Shown piece by piece: positions 23,938 to 34,946 of a DNA stretch of 64,000 bases; position 1 is the first letter of the stretch, and the number at the start of each line of letters is the position of its first letter. The notes beneath the pieces are model-generated. The model saw only the letters and a list, made by a program, of their open reading frames with translations, had not been told where the DNA came from and searched no databases. This DNA comes from Lomentospora prolificans. Taxonomy: Eukaryota > Ascomycota > Sordariomycetes > Microascales > Microascaceae. Location: NCBI GenBank assembly GCA_029532625.1, contig JARFXM010000009.1:4278001-4342000 (forward strand), in the 5' to 3' direction. The position numbers were made by a program, and so were the translations under genes.

Positions 23938-26122
23938 CACCAGCCGCCTTCCAGGTAAAGGGGGTTGCTACTAGTGCGCCGGCTCTGTGCAGATGGGAGT
24001 GGGAAGCAACAGGATCGTGCAGGCTCAACATACGGCGTAGAGTGTCCAATATTACACTCAAAGTAATATCTCCGAGTTGAGAGTGGCAGGAGATGAAGTT
24101 GGCGCGAGACAAATAGCAAAGGCAGCGTTGTGTGGAAACTCCGCCGTTCCTCTCGGAGCCGTCCGATAGTCGAAATAGGAATTTTTCCTCTTTCGGGGGG
24201 AAAGAGATGAATGTTGGAAATTATCTCAGCTTCCAAACGAGTCCGTCTCCATCGCCAATGCCACACAAACCGTTTCCAGTGGAAGGCAGGAGTGGGTGCG
24301 ACGGCCGTTCTACCGCCCAACCTCTCTGCCTCTGTCTCTTCGCTTCTCGTTCCGGCGAGTTTGGAGGCGTTGTGGCCAGTCGGGGATCGATATCCGAGCA
24401 CTCGGACCGACGTGTGTTTTCCGACAAAATGGCCCCTTGACGAATATCGGCCTAAACGGCTTGGAACTGGGAGGAAACCTGTTTTGGGTTGTCCAGCTCT
24501 CGCGTAACACGTACCGCTTTCCCGTATCCTCGGGTTCGCTCGCCCTCCCGCCTTTCCTCTCCAAGTTCAGGAGAAATCTTCAGCTAAAGGACCAGGATGG
24601 GTGGCATGGGGCTTCAAGGTGGCGGACTTGAGGCTTGGTCAGTGGTTTTCTAGAATCTGCACGAGGTACCGGATCGGTGTTGCACTGGTGAGGGCTGCGG
24701 CTGACCCTGGTCTTGTTTGGAGAATCCGGGGGCCAAAGTGGCAAAGGTAAAGCAAACTTCCGCCGTGTGCTTTCTATATATAATAGCAGGGCTAGTTTCG
24801 GTGCTGGGTCACCTCGTAACTAACGACTTTGCTCACCGAGCTTGCATCCTTCTCTACCAGAGCTCATTGCTATCTCGGACACCCAAGGTCAACCCCGGTG
24901 CCGTCTGCTCTAAGAGAATATACATGTGATGTGAGCCATGTCTACGACCAATCTATGGATGTCGGAAGAAGGGCCCGTAACCAGGCTTCCGGGCTCTGGT
25001 TTCAACCGTTATGTTTGGATCTCGGTGCGTTGGCTCATGCGGGTTCCCGACTCCTGTTCTTAATTGGAACCGAACAGATTTTTGGACGCAAACCAAACGT
25101 CTTTCTGCACTTGATACAAACAGACGTTTCTAGAGATTGTTGTACTTCTTGATTTGGGATCCCACTGCGCGGCAACGGGGAGCTGAGGGCGTGGAAGAGT
25201 CAGGATATCCCTGCATAGATCCATAGATTCGTAGACGTCCCGTAGAGAAAGCGTGAGAGATGTGGTACCCCGTCAATATACCTGTCCTCGCCTTGTGAAA
25301 AATGAACAGATGATTGACGACGGTCGAGCGGTCTCGCAGAGCGTACTAGGCATTCCGGGACCTCCTCCACGACGATGGCTCAACCTCTTTTACTCCATCT
25401 TCGTTGACATATGGACACGATGATCATCAGCCTGGGCTCCTCATATCCGCATATGAGTATACACAACTCTTGGCTGGCCATCTCGACATGGTACACAAAC
25501 TCGGCGCAAATCCTCGACTCTTCGTCACCATGCCTCCTGAGCCAGGAGTACATGCCCCCCAAAGGAGATGGAGGCCACAAAAGAGGCCTCAAGCAGAAGA
25601 TGGAATGTAACGCTGCGGCTCTGGAAATGAGCCTTCTTCCCTTTTCGATTCGGATATGCCTAAATCTTTCCATCCTTGCCCTTCCACAGCATAGAGCATG
25701 GCACAGTTTGACCCGGTAGATGGCGCTGCACCCCTTGTCCACGGCTTCGGCTTCGCTCATTGCCTCCAAGGCTCCGCCGAGGCTCAGGGGTTGGTTCAGC
25801 GTGAATTGGAGGGCGCTATCTCGGGGATTTCCATCTTACAAAAGGACATCGAGATCCAATACATGGCCGAGAAGGAAGCTATTGTGTAAATAGATTCTCG
25901 TCGTCCTCGCTGGCTTTGCTCTCGTTTCTCACGCCTTAATCCGGCCCTACCATAGAGTTAACTCTCAACGCTCCTTTCAACGTTTTATACAATATCGTTT
26001 CTTGTCTTTGGTATATACTGCTCTACTTAATCATAATATCTCTAGCCACCTGTCCTTCCCATACCATAGCCACCTCAGTACCGCGCCGGTCGCCCATCGA
26101 TCGTCTTGGGCATCTTCGTACC

Positions 26123-26141
26123 ACCTACCTACCTACCTACC
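26123..26141 (+). repeat. (ACCT)n microsatellite
   Basis: Four full ACCT units plus ACC in the C/T-rich region ahead of the Myb-like gene, probably in its promoter or leader. Confidence 0.85.
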
Positions 26142-27228
26142 CAAAGACCCTCACCTTGCAAATTCAAAGGACATCCTCATCAAGAACCTCTATCATCCAT
26201 CCCTACTCTCATAGATTGCTAGGATAACCCGTCTCCATCAATCCACTACCCCGCCACGAACTGGCGGCGCAGAGACGGCCAAGTCGTCAAGACGCCCTTC
26301 GGCATCCTACACCAGCCTGCATCCACTCATCATTCAAGCCCGTCCAGACCGCTGCTCCCTTACACCCGCTCTCCGCTCATCTCTGTCTCGAACCTTCTGC
26401 TCCCCGCATCTGCCACGAGCCAGAACAGCGAACCAGTTCCCGCTACTGGTCCGTCCACCCATCGCCTGTGGTCAACTCTCCCATTCACGGACACGGCTCC
26501 ATACAGCCTGCGTGTCCCAGACCAGCGCAGAAGCCGCTGTAGAACCTTCTCCCCCTTGTTGGCTTTCTCATCTTTGACGAAGGAGCGGTGAAGGCATCGC
26601 CGGCTTGAACATCTTCCGCGATTAGTCGTGTCTAAGGAGCAGTGTTGCCGGCAACTACAGCGGGGAGAACGGAAAAAAAAAGGAAAGAAAAAAGAAAAGA
26701 AAAAAGAAAAAGGGCAAGAAGAGCTTGTCTTCTCCTACGGGAACATACAAGTCGGTCTCCTAGAGAGTAAAGGTAAGGAGACTTAAGGGCGGTGCTTATC
26801 CGACTCAACAGCCCAACTTATAGAATCATCAGAAGCATAGAAGCACAAACTAGGAGAGCAAAAGAGCCAGCGCGGCGATGATGAACAGGCCAACCTGCAA
26901 AGATTCCACCCTGGCCTGGATATAAGACGTGAGAGGTGATAACCAAAGTCTCCGACAGCCCCGTCTTGAGCCCTTTCCTTTCCTTCTTCTCTTCCTTTCC
27001 TCTCCTCTTCTTCTCGAGATGTTTATCCACGCAGCAACCCATCTGGCCTTGCCCGGCACTTGTATCTTCTGCCTCTCGAGAACTTCGGTGCACCGGGGCG
27101 AACCTCACCACGTCGAATTAACACTACCTTACACCAATATATCTGGGGTCATTTGCAACGACCACGCAAGGAACTTGATAAATGACCGGTGGCTTGCCCC
27201 GTTTCTCCCTTCACAGGTACATATAGAT

Positions 27229-29062
27229 ATGTCGGAGGACCAGTGGATGGCTAACTCTGGGGATATGGATGCGGATGTGAGTGTGGCTTTCTTTTTTCTT
27301 TTCCTCCTAACTTTCTCTTTCCTTTCTTCCCCACGATTTTCCGCTCAAACGGGTTCCCGCTTCTTCCCTCACCACTCAAGGGCCTTCCTTTGTCCAGATA
27401 TCCCAACCTCTCGCCCCTGAGGAACTTATATCTCCATTGGTCCCTCTAAGCTATCAGATCAATCATCGCGCCGAGGAACAAAAGTGGCTGATTTTCCCAC
27501 AAATGACTAGTTTCACGACTTACACTCGCCCTTGTTTGAGGCTGAAGCCTCAGACTTCTTCTCTCAACCTTCCAGCTCTCATCACAGGGCCAGTACTCTA
27601 TCCCAACAAGACTTCGCATCCGGACCTGTCCTTGACGACCCTTTTTGGCCAGTCGACCTGCCGGTCTTGCACCAACTCAACCACCAGCCCGCAGCCCAGA
27701 CTTATACCAACAACCATTTGCCTCATCATCAAAGCAAGCCTTCTTTCCAGAGTGACATTGCGGCACCCATGCCTGTAGATGGCCTCGACTGGGCCAAGTT
27801 CCCTCCCACCTACTTAGTAGGAAGCCAACCCATTCACGCCTCTATCCCCACTTATACCGCCGCTCCGTTCCCCGAGGGCCTCCCTCCCTTTGGGATTTTG
27901 GCTAGTAATTTCCCAATGGCGAACGGTGCGATGGCCGGCGGAGATCCGAATGAATACACGCAGACGTCTCCCTTCCGCCGAACGAGGTGGGTGGAAGAGC
28001 AAACGCACATTGGCACGGTGTCGCCAAAAGAACTTCGGCGCAATCCCTCGCCGTTCGGCCATGGAAAGGCAGCTCCGCCATTCAACCCCGAAGAACGTCG
28101 GACTTTGGGTCCCCCGGCTTCCACCCGCTGCACTGAGGACCAAATCGGCCACGTCCGCCAGCGCAAGGTGCTACCAAGCTCGCCTCCAAGGCTGCGAAGC
28201 GCCACCAGTGCGTCCATGAGTGCTGCAGGCCATTTAGCGGCGCATGTGTCAGCTTCCCAAAGTCGCTCGCAGAGCCGCGCGGCCCAAGACTTGCAGAGGA
28301 AGCTATTACCGGGGACACTGGCTAAGTCGGTCGAACCGGGGCAATGCGCTAGGAGAAGCACATCCGTCAGCAGCTCAACGACCTCGAGCAAGAGTAGCTC
28401 TGACTCCCCAAAGAGCCCAAGTCACGCTTCTGATGCCGCCTCCAACTCCGGCGAAAGCCGCCGCCGCGACTCGGCGTCCAAAACGGCGGCAGCCAAGGAT
28501 ACAGACCCCCCCAGCGGCGTGCGCGGTGTGCGCGGCCAAAAGCTTTCCGCCAAGGATGAGTTCCTGGTCCGGCGTAAGCTCCAGGGTATGACGTATCGCC
28601 AGATTCGCCTCGAGGGAGGCTTTACGGAGGCAGAGTCGACCTTGCGTGGGCGCTTTCGGACGTTGACTAAGAGTAAGGAGGCGCGTGTACGGAAGCCGGC
28701 GTGGACGGAAAACGATGTGAGTTTTATTTTTATTTTATATTTTATTTTTTTCATTTTATTTTTGGTTTATTTTCTTTTTTGGTTTTGGGGGGGGTTCATG
28801 ATTCAGTCAAGTCAGTTTCTCTCCTTGTTTTCCTACCCATGCCCATGCTGACAACCATATCTGATATTGACAGATCACGCTTCTCCAAAAAGCGGTACAG
28901 AGGTATAGCAAGGGCAAAGACGCGGTAGCGGCCAAGATCCCCTGGAAACTTGTGGCCGACTACATTGTCAACCACGGGGGATCGTACCATTTCGGGAACG
29001 CCACTTGCCGCAAGAAGTGGGATGAGATTTCCTTCCAAACGGTCAATATCGAGAACGAATAG
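27229..29062 (+). CDS. Myb/HTH-type putative DNA-binding protein
   Basis: Proposed exons 27229–27276, 27511–28716 and 28874–29062 give 480 residues; introns are 234 and 157 bases, both phase 0. The N-terminal two thirds are disordered, rich in Ser, Pro and Gln. The C-terminal part holds a helix-turn-helix-like segment (LSAKDEFLVRRKL…MTYRQIR…ESTLRGRFRTLTK) and, across the second intron, a Myb/SANT-like segment (KPAWTENDV | ITLLQKAV…IPWKLVADYI…TCRKKWDEI). Pezizomycotina have many such proteins; DNA binding and a nuclear role are inferred from the family, not shown. The first exon has only 16 codons. An alternative acceptor ending at 27397 would keep the frame open only to 27778 and truncate the protein to about 142 residues without the DNA-binding part, so the 27510 acceptor is preferred. 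The gene converges on the Apa gene with 167 bases between stop codons. Confidence 0.82.
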
Positions 29063-29229
29063 ACGAGTGTACTGGTGGCCAAAGGGAGAGCGGAAGTGCT
29101 CGGCTGTAAATAGTCTAGCTTTGTTTGATATGAGCAAAAGTTGTAATTGATTAGTAGTTGAGCCATCTGTGAATACCGGGCATTTATCCAGGACCTTGGA
29201 TCTCCCCAGGCTCGGAAGCGCAGATCCCA

Positions 29230-30390
29230 TTAAATAGAGCCCTTCCGTATCCCATCCTCGTCGGTTGTTTCTAGGACCTCGTCTTCGTACTTCTTCGGCA
29301 CGCCGATGGCCTTCAACACCTGGAACAAACCCATCGGATCATTCCTTAGCGCATCCCACTCCACCGAGCTCTTTACAAGCGCCGTCCCCGCCAACACCGT
29401 CCCATTAAAAGACACCTTGCCAACAACCTCGCCACCATCCCAAACCGGACCGCCCTCCGCCAGCCTCGGACATATAATAAGCGCATGCCTCGTCATGGCC
29501 ATATTATAGCTAATCCTCGCCTCGCCTCCCGTCTGCGTTTCCGCCCCATCCGCAATCTCCTCCTTCCCTAACAGCGCAGCAACAGCAACGCAAGCCTGCC
29601 TATAGAGGCCCAAATACACGTCCCTCAGCTCCTCCCCGCTCAAGCCCGGCTCGATATTCGCCGCGAACACCGTAAACGGCAGGTCCTTCACCTCACCCAC
29701 CAGCCTCTTCGCCAGGACGTCCCACTCTCCCCCCGAGATGTCCTCGCGCATTCGCGCGACTGGCAGGAGCTGGATATGCCTGTGCGGCTGGCTCGAGCCC
29801 GAGAACTCGCCCGAGTTGAAAAAGGCAAAGAGCTCGCCCTCGCCGGTGTCGCTGCCTAGCTCTGCTTCGGGCACGGCGTCGTGGTAGGCGGAGATGCACG
29901 CGTAGGTGGCGGCTAGGTCATCCTCGTCGAGGAGGTGCGTCTGCTCTCGAAACCCCTTGGTCGCCAGGATGAAGTGCTCGGGGACGATGGCGAACTTGTT
30001 GAGCACGAGGTTGTGATCCGGATGCAGCTCGGCCACCAGGAGTTCCTTGGAGGGGTTGTCAAAGGGGTCGATGACTTTTTTCGCGGCGCTGGGATGGGGA
30101 AGCGGACTGGTCGGTTTGCTGGCTAAAGCAGGTGAGAAACGCAACTGGAACTACGAGACGGAAGAGCGTTAGTCTTCTGCGGAGGTGGCTAGTCTTCGGG
30201 GAACCTCGGGAGCGGATGAAGCTCCCCTCTAGATGGTAAAAGAAGAGAGAGAGGCACGTACTGGGATTGAGGCGGGTGCCAGCACCGTCACCTGGGTCTG
30301 GAAGTATAGCAAATCGCCATTGGCACGCGCTTTTGCGAAGGCGGACTTGATGAGCTGCGGTAAGTTTCCCGGCACTTTGAAAGAAGCCAT
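29230..30390 (-). CDS. apa2: Ap4A phosphorylase (ATP adenylyltransferase, Apa1/2)
   Basis: Exons 30390–30262 and 30150–29230 encode 349 residues, slightly longer than yeast Apa1/Apa2 (about 320); the intron is 111 bases, phase 0. The family splits diadenosine tetraphosphate with phosphate into ADP and ATP and can run in reverse, controlling dinucleotide polyphosphate levels in the cytosol. The HIT-like active site is visible as GSSQPHRHIQLLP, with H166 and H168 in the H-x-H-x-Q pattern. Upstream lie the substrate-binding segment DPFDNPSKELLVAEL and the KFAIVPEHFILATK strand typical of the family. The exon junction reads ASIP|FQLRFSPAL, which continues the conserved strand. The first ATG (MASFKVPGNLP) is used; a second acceptor six bases further (…TTCCAG) would remove two residues and cannot be excluded. 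It is tail-to-tail with the Myb-like gene and head-to-tail with the FIT gene. Confidence 0.95.
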
Positions 30391-30713
30391 ATTCTGAGCG
30401 GCGGCAAAGTATTTTACATGGTCACACCAAAATTGAAGTGAGCCGAAATTCAATTCGAGTTATGCTCTCTCTCTCTTCGACAAATGGAAGGTACCCCTCG
30501 ATGAGGTCATCCTGAGTGAGGTGGTCCGTGCACTGGACAGGCACCTACAGGAAATGCGCCAATGCCAAGAAAAGCATCTCTTAAAACATCTACACGTAAT
30601 CTATAGGTAACATCGATTCAATATGTTGGTGGGGGACTATTAGTAGAGTGGGTCATGGCAGGCCTCTAGTATATGGTGGTGAGTGGGAAAAAACCAAGGC
30701 GGCAATGCTCGCT
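30391..30713. other. Short intergenic region, Apa promoter
   Basis: These 323 bases must hold the promoter of the Ap4A phosphorylase gene and the trailer of the FIT gene, both on the minus strand. A short CT/GA-rich patch lies near 30460–30480. No other feature was seen. Confidence 0.6.
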
Positions 30714-31774
30714 CTATATGCCAGGAAGACCAACGATCTGCCGAACGGCAGGGACGAGCCTGGGGATGATGTAGACGGCGTATAATCCCAGAATCGCAGT
30801 GATCAGGCCAGTAAGCTATTCGCAAGTTAATCAAGATATTGGAGACTCGGTGCTGGACCCACGAAATTTGGGGAACTCACCTTTTCAAACCACGTATGGA
30901 AGTAGATGGCCGTCATCAACAGCATCCACAAGTTCAATCCCACAACACCAAGGACCACCTTGCCGCCCAAGCCAATCTTACCTTCAGCCCTCTCCCCGCC
31001 TTCGCCGAACCCAGTGGCGCTCTCAACACCAGCGCCTTTGACCGCACCGTCCTTCATCATCACCGCCCTCTCTTCCCTGCCCTTGCCAGCCCACCGCGCA
31101 ACAGCCCAGCCCACCTCCTGCAACAGGAACCCGCTGCCAAGGACCAACAAAAACACATGGCCTGAAATGTCGTGGCCTCCCATCCATCTCCCCCCAGCCG
31201 CCTTACACGCCACCGCCGTGAAGAACTCGGCCGGGTCCGCCTCTCCTTCCTCCACCTTCTCGGTGACAACCTGACATGCGCCACCCGTAAGCCTGAAGCC
31301 GCGGTCAATGAGCGCCGGGCCGAAAAACCACTGTGTAACGAGGAACCACCAGAGAGTAACGAGTCCGTATCGGGTAAAGGCCTGCAGCTTCCTAGCCCCC
31401 GTCGCAAGCGCCGGGTGCGTCAGCGCAAAGAGTGCGAACGACCCGGTCACCCAGACCCACCCCTGCTTGACGAAATATCGGTTGAACACGTTGCCTTTAT
31501 GGGCAAAGTAGCTCGGCGGGGAAATTTGAGAGTGCGATTGCGTGACCGGGTCGAAATCCGCACCTCGCGTTTGCGGCGATACGATGGAGAAGAGCGTGCC
31601 GAAGATGAGGATAGCGGGGAAGAGCCCGGCGAGAAGCCGCTCCGAGGGTGTCGGGATAAGCGGCGGGTTCCGCGACTCCGAGGTTTTCGAACTTGACTTT
31701 TGGTACCCTTCGGAAAGCTTCGGAGAGCTTGCGGCGAGCCGAGAAGCTCGGCCTCGAGTCGCGGCCGTGTCCAT
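30714..31774 (-). CDS. FIT-family ER membrane protein (FIT2/Scs3-like)
   Basis: Exons 31774–30881 and 30815–30714 give 331 residues; the intron is 65 bases, phase 0, and the junction FHTWFEK|LTGLITAIL keeps a conserved block intact. The FIT family resides in the ER, is required for normal lipid-droplet budding, and is reported to have acyl-CoA diphosphatase activity. Diagnostic segments are KGNVFNRYFVKQGW near residue 100 and the signature GGHDISGHVFLL, which carries a conserved histidine of the proposed active site. About six hydrophobic helices are visible, including LWWFLVTQWFFGPALI and LNLWMLLMTAIYF. The 50-residue N-terminal tail is Ser-rich and soluble. The start is the first in-frame ATG (MDTAATRG); the frame extends further upstream only through non-ATG codons. 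Yeast has two members (Scs3, Yft2); which one this matches cannot be decided by eye. Confidence 0.93.
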
Positions 31775-32606
31775 GATGGGTAGCGTTGAAAGCAAAGGAG
31801 CTTGTGTCGCTTGGCTGGACAAGAGAAGAAGAAAAGGTCTAGAGCCGTCCTAGGTTCTGTTCACTTGTCGGGGAAGTGTAGGAGTTAGAATGTAGGTGGT
31901 GAAAGCCATAGAAAGGCTAAAAACCTCTTCGTGCCGATGCTGCGAAAAAGCGAATGGCCGAAGCTTGGAATTTCAAGAGATCTTGCCCAGCTATGACGTT
32001 ACCTTGATCGCCTGCTTCCGAAACACGGTGCTGGTTTTGCCGACAACTCGCCGACCTCTTGACAAGTAACCGAGGAACTTAACACGCATTTACCACGCGG
32101 TTGCCCTGCTCACAACGAACGCGACAAGACGTACACACCACAATCGGACTTGAAAAGAAGATGTCAAACGTGATAGTCAAGAAATCTGGCTGCAAAGGCT
32201 TGGTTTGTATTTCTGCTCCTGCTAGTTCAATGTAAACCTATGTCCTACTCACGAGCTGAGAGACTGCCAGCCCCTCATTCTCACCCCTACTCAACGGCGC
32301 TAAGATGCAATAGTAAGTTCCCTTCCGGGACTTCTAGCCAGCCACACTCGGGCCTGGCTTTAGAAAAGAAGCTGGCGAATACACCCAAAAGCGGCCAGTC
32401 CGCCCCCAATGCCAGGAAAACCAAGTGAGAAAAAAAAATGCAACAATTAACAAATACAGAAGAAAAGTAATGTTTCCGCGTAGGGAATGTGCCCGTCCAA
32501 TGCCTTCTCACCTCGCAGCCATTATGTATGCAGTTGACCTTCTTTGCAGCTCGAGTCTCATATGTACACCCGCACCGCCCTTGCGCAACCCTTCTATCCA
32601 TCCAAT
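31775..32606. other. Intergenic region between FIT and GH55 genes
   Basis: Promoter and leader of the FIT gene (minus strand) on its left and the trailer of the GH55 gene on its right. No additional reading frame is convincing. Confidence 0.6.
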
Positions 32607-34946
32607 TTACGACGAGTGGAAACCTGCGATAGTAGCGCAGAAGTTGTTCCTGTTGTCGCTGTCAAGAGCGGCGCTCTGGCCGTTGAGCGTTACCATGTTG
32701 ACCGAGGCCTTGGTGCTCATGGCGAAGAAATGAGTTTGACTGTTCTCGATAGACAGCATATGAGTCTGGCAGTTCTGTGCATCCACACACTCTTGCGTGT
32801 AATTCTCGAAGAAGCTGTACATGCCAGCACCGTAGAAGAAGATGTCAGAAGAGTCGACAATGCGGACACCCAAGGTCCTGGCGCAAGGGCCATCCTGCCC
32901 AGCGCAGATAGCCTCAAAATCGGGATCGGAGAAGGTAGGGTTGACCGTGAAGGGAACCTTCGCATCGGGGTTGCCCTGGAAATACGCCGTCTCAGTCTGG
33001 ATGAGAGACATGTAGACATTCTTGGCATTAGTCAGTTGGTAATTGTAGAGGACGCTGTGCTCGGAAGCTGTTCCCCAGAACCAGTTGCCTTTGGTAGACT
33101 CAACGAGGACGCCACGTCCATTGTAGATGTTGATCTGGTTGTGATCAGCGAGATCGAGCTCGTGGTCCGACACCCAGAACCATGTGTTCTCGAAGTAACC
33201 GGAACCCTGAGCGGTGACGTGAAGGATCATAAAGGCGCCGAAACATTCAGGGTTAGGCTGGGTGGTTACGTCGGGGGTCTTGGAGCATTTATCCGACTGG
33301 AGCTCGGTGCCAGCAGATCCGCCGATACGGAAATGCACGTCCCAGAGACCCGCAGCACCGGGGGCAGTGCCAGCAACGTTCCACTGCATGAGAATAGCAC
33401 CAGGCTGAGGGCCCTTGGTTTCGAATATGAGTTCGGTGATCTCAACCTCACCGACATCACCGGGCTCGCCGACCTGGAAGACAGGCTTGGGATCATTCTG
33501 GTCCTTGAAAAAGGAGTCACCGCCAGCCATAATGAGCGGCCAGATCTCACCGGTGATCTTGATGTTCTTGGGAACCTTGATGGTCTTGGTAACGACATAA
33601 GCGCCATGGTCAAAGTAGACGATCTGGCCGGCCTGAGCGCGGTCAAAGATAGCCTGAATAGCGTCGCTATCATCGGTAACACCATCGCCGACGGCGCCGT
33701 TTTTCTTGACGCTGATGAACTGAGAAGCAGGAACATTTTCGAACTGAGGCTTGCTGCGGGTGACAACCTTGCCCGCCCCGTCGAGAAGAACGGCAGGCTT
33801 GGTAACAGGGGTCTGGGTATCCTGGACGGCATTACCGCCATCGGCGCCGTTGTAGACGCGGCCCTGGATCCACGAGGCAATGTTGGCATTGCCAGCAAGG
33901 ATAGTAGCGCCGGTTCCCTGGTTGCTGACAGCGACAGGAACATTCTCAGTCATATCAACGTTCTCGAGAATAAGGGTGCCATTGGTCTGGGAGGATTGCG
34001 GCGAGTAGACGGTGCTGACACCAATGGGAGTGTTGCTGAACTTGCTGTCAAGAACCAAGACCGAGCCAACAGTCTGACTGGCGCCACCGTTAGCCATATC
34101 AATACCGATGCCGCAGTTGTTGATCTCGATGTTGTGGAAGGACCAAGCCCAGTTCCAGTTCATGAAGAGGGCTGTGTTGCAGTTGTTGAACTTGAGATTG
34201 CGGGTGGTGAACTGCTGGTTACCAATGAAGGCACCGTACCGGCCACCGTTGAAGACAAGGTCGGTCATGAAGCCACCGGAACCGTTATCCATGAAGATAC
34301 CTTGCTGAGCGTTGGCCGCGGACCGGTCTTCGCGCATGTTGAACTCGATGTTCTGCAGCGAGGTGGCCTGGGCAACCTGCCAGTGGATGCCGCTTCCTCG
34401 ATCGAGGGGTTGCGCGGTGACATCGATGACAAAGTTGCGAACCTGGCGGAAGAAATTGTTTTGGTTGGTGTACCAGTTGTTGCCTTGGTTGTCGTAAGGG
34501 TCAGCATCGATAACAGCGATGCCCTCGAAGGCGGCATCAGCCTTGAGGATAGGCCGGTTAATGGCATCGCCGATAAGTTGAGTGTAGTAATAGGGAATGA
34601 TGGGTCGAGTAACGCGGTAGGTGCCGGGAGGGAAATATACAATGGCAGGAGTCACGGTGCTCGAATCACAGCCCTGGCCGCAACGGTTACCGGCAGTAAT
34701 AGCGGCGTTGATGGCTTCAGTGTCATCCTGGGAACCGTCGCCAGCGGCGCCGAAATCTTTGACATTGCGGAAAACCTGATGGTCGGCAGCGCCGTAAGCA
34801 GGAGAGCCCTGGCGCTCGATCTCAGCGAGCCAGTAGGTCCCTGCAGCAGGAGACTGTTCGGCCTGGGGGGCGGGAATGGCCAAGACAGGTAGACTAAAGA
34901 GGCGGAACGCCAGGAAAAAGGTGATGACGGTAGTGAAACCCATCAT
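32607..34946 (-). CDS. GH55 exo-beta-1,3-glucanase, secreted
   Basis: An intronless frame of 779 residues, typical of glycoside hydrolase family 55 (about 750–800). These enzymes release glucose from beta-1,3-glucan, acting on the fungus's own wall or on that of other fungi. The two tandem beta-helix halves each begin with a pectate-lyase-3-like motif: VKDFGAAGDGSQDDTEAI near residue 60 and VKKNGAVGDGVTDDSDAI near the middle. The conserved WFWGTASEHSVLYNYQL block lies in the region where the family's catalytic acid is placed (my recollection of the family, not verified). The N terminus FTTVITFFLAFRLFSLPVLA is a credible signal peptide, with cleavage before IPAPQA. The start is one of two adjacent ATG codons at 34946 and 34943; the frame is open further upstream but without ATG. 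The opposite strand is also open almost throughout, explained by codon bias. Confidence 0.95.
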   Translation of the reverse strand: MMGFTTVITFFLAFRLFSLPVLAIPAPQAEQSPAAGTYWLAEIERQGSPAYGAADHQVFRNVKDFGAAGDGSQDDTEAINAAITAGNRCGQGCDSSTVTPAIVYFPPGTYRVTRPIIPYYYTQLIGDAINRPILKADAAFEGIAVIDADPYDNQGNNWYTNQNNFFRQVRNFVIDVTAQPLDRGSGIHWQVAQATSLQNIEFNMREDRSAANAQQGIFMDNGSGGFMTDLVFNGGRYGAFIGNQQFTTRNLKFNNCNTALFMNWNWAWSFHNIEINNCGIGIDMANGGASQTVGSVLVLDSKFSNTPIGVSTVYSPQSSQTNGTLILENVDMTENVPVAVSNQGTGATILAGNANIASWIQGRVYNGADGGNAVQDTQTPVTKPAVLLDGAGKVVTRSKPQFENVPASQFISVKKNGAVGDGVTDDSDAIQAIFDRAQAGQIVYFDHGAYVVTKTIKVPKNIKITGEIWPLIMAGGDSFFKDQNDPKPVFQVGEPGDVGEVEITELIFETKGPQPGAILMQWNVAGTAPGAAGLWDVHFRIGGSAGTELQSDKCSKTPDVTTQPNPECFGAFMILHVTAQGSGYFENTWFWVSDHELDLADHNQINIYNGRGVLVESTKGNWFWGTASEHSVLYNYQLTNAKNVYMSLIQTETAYFQGNPDAKVPFTVNPTFSDPDFEAICAGQDGPCARTLGVRIVDSSDIFFYGAGMYSFFENYTQECVDAQNCQTHMLSIENSQTHFFAMSTKASVNMVTLNGQSAALDSDNRNNFCATIAGFHSS

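Larger units (their letters stand above)
23213..27228. other. Intergenic region between noxA and the Myb-like gene
   Basis: No gene is supported. The first 120 bases are the T/C-rich trailer of noxA. From about 25,900 onward the plus strand becomes C/T-rich, like a fungal promoter and long leader of the Myb-like gene. A purine-rich tract (about 26670–26720) interrupts that stretch. Open frames at 24132–24440 and 25380–25889 are not recognised as proteins. Confidence 0.55.

Noticed and set aside
25698..25889. A 63-codon plus-strand frame (reading DPVDGAAPLVHGFGF…) as a small gene
   Set aside because: Short, no recognisable family, and no evidence of transcription signals beyond those of generic sequence.
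27398..27778. Treating 27398–27778 as the main second exon of the Myb-like gene
   Set aside because: It leads to a stop before the conserved domains and is out of frame with the long downstream exon. It is kept only as a possible alternative isoform.
31775..31822. A longer N terminus for the FIT protein starting at 31822
   Set aside because: That position is a TTG codon; the first in-frame ATG is at 31774 and gives a normal family N terminus.
32544..34892. A 782-codon open frame on the plus strand, antisense to the GH55 gene
   Set aside because: It is the exact shadow of the glucanase. Strong codon bias (few TTA, CTA and TCA codons) in the real gene removes stops on the opposite strand; the translation has no recognisable domain.
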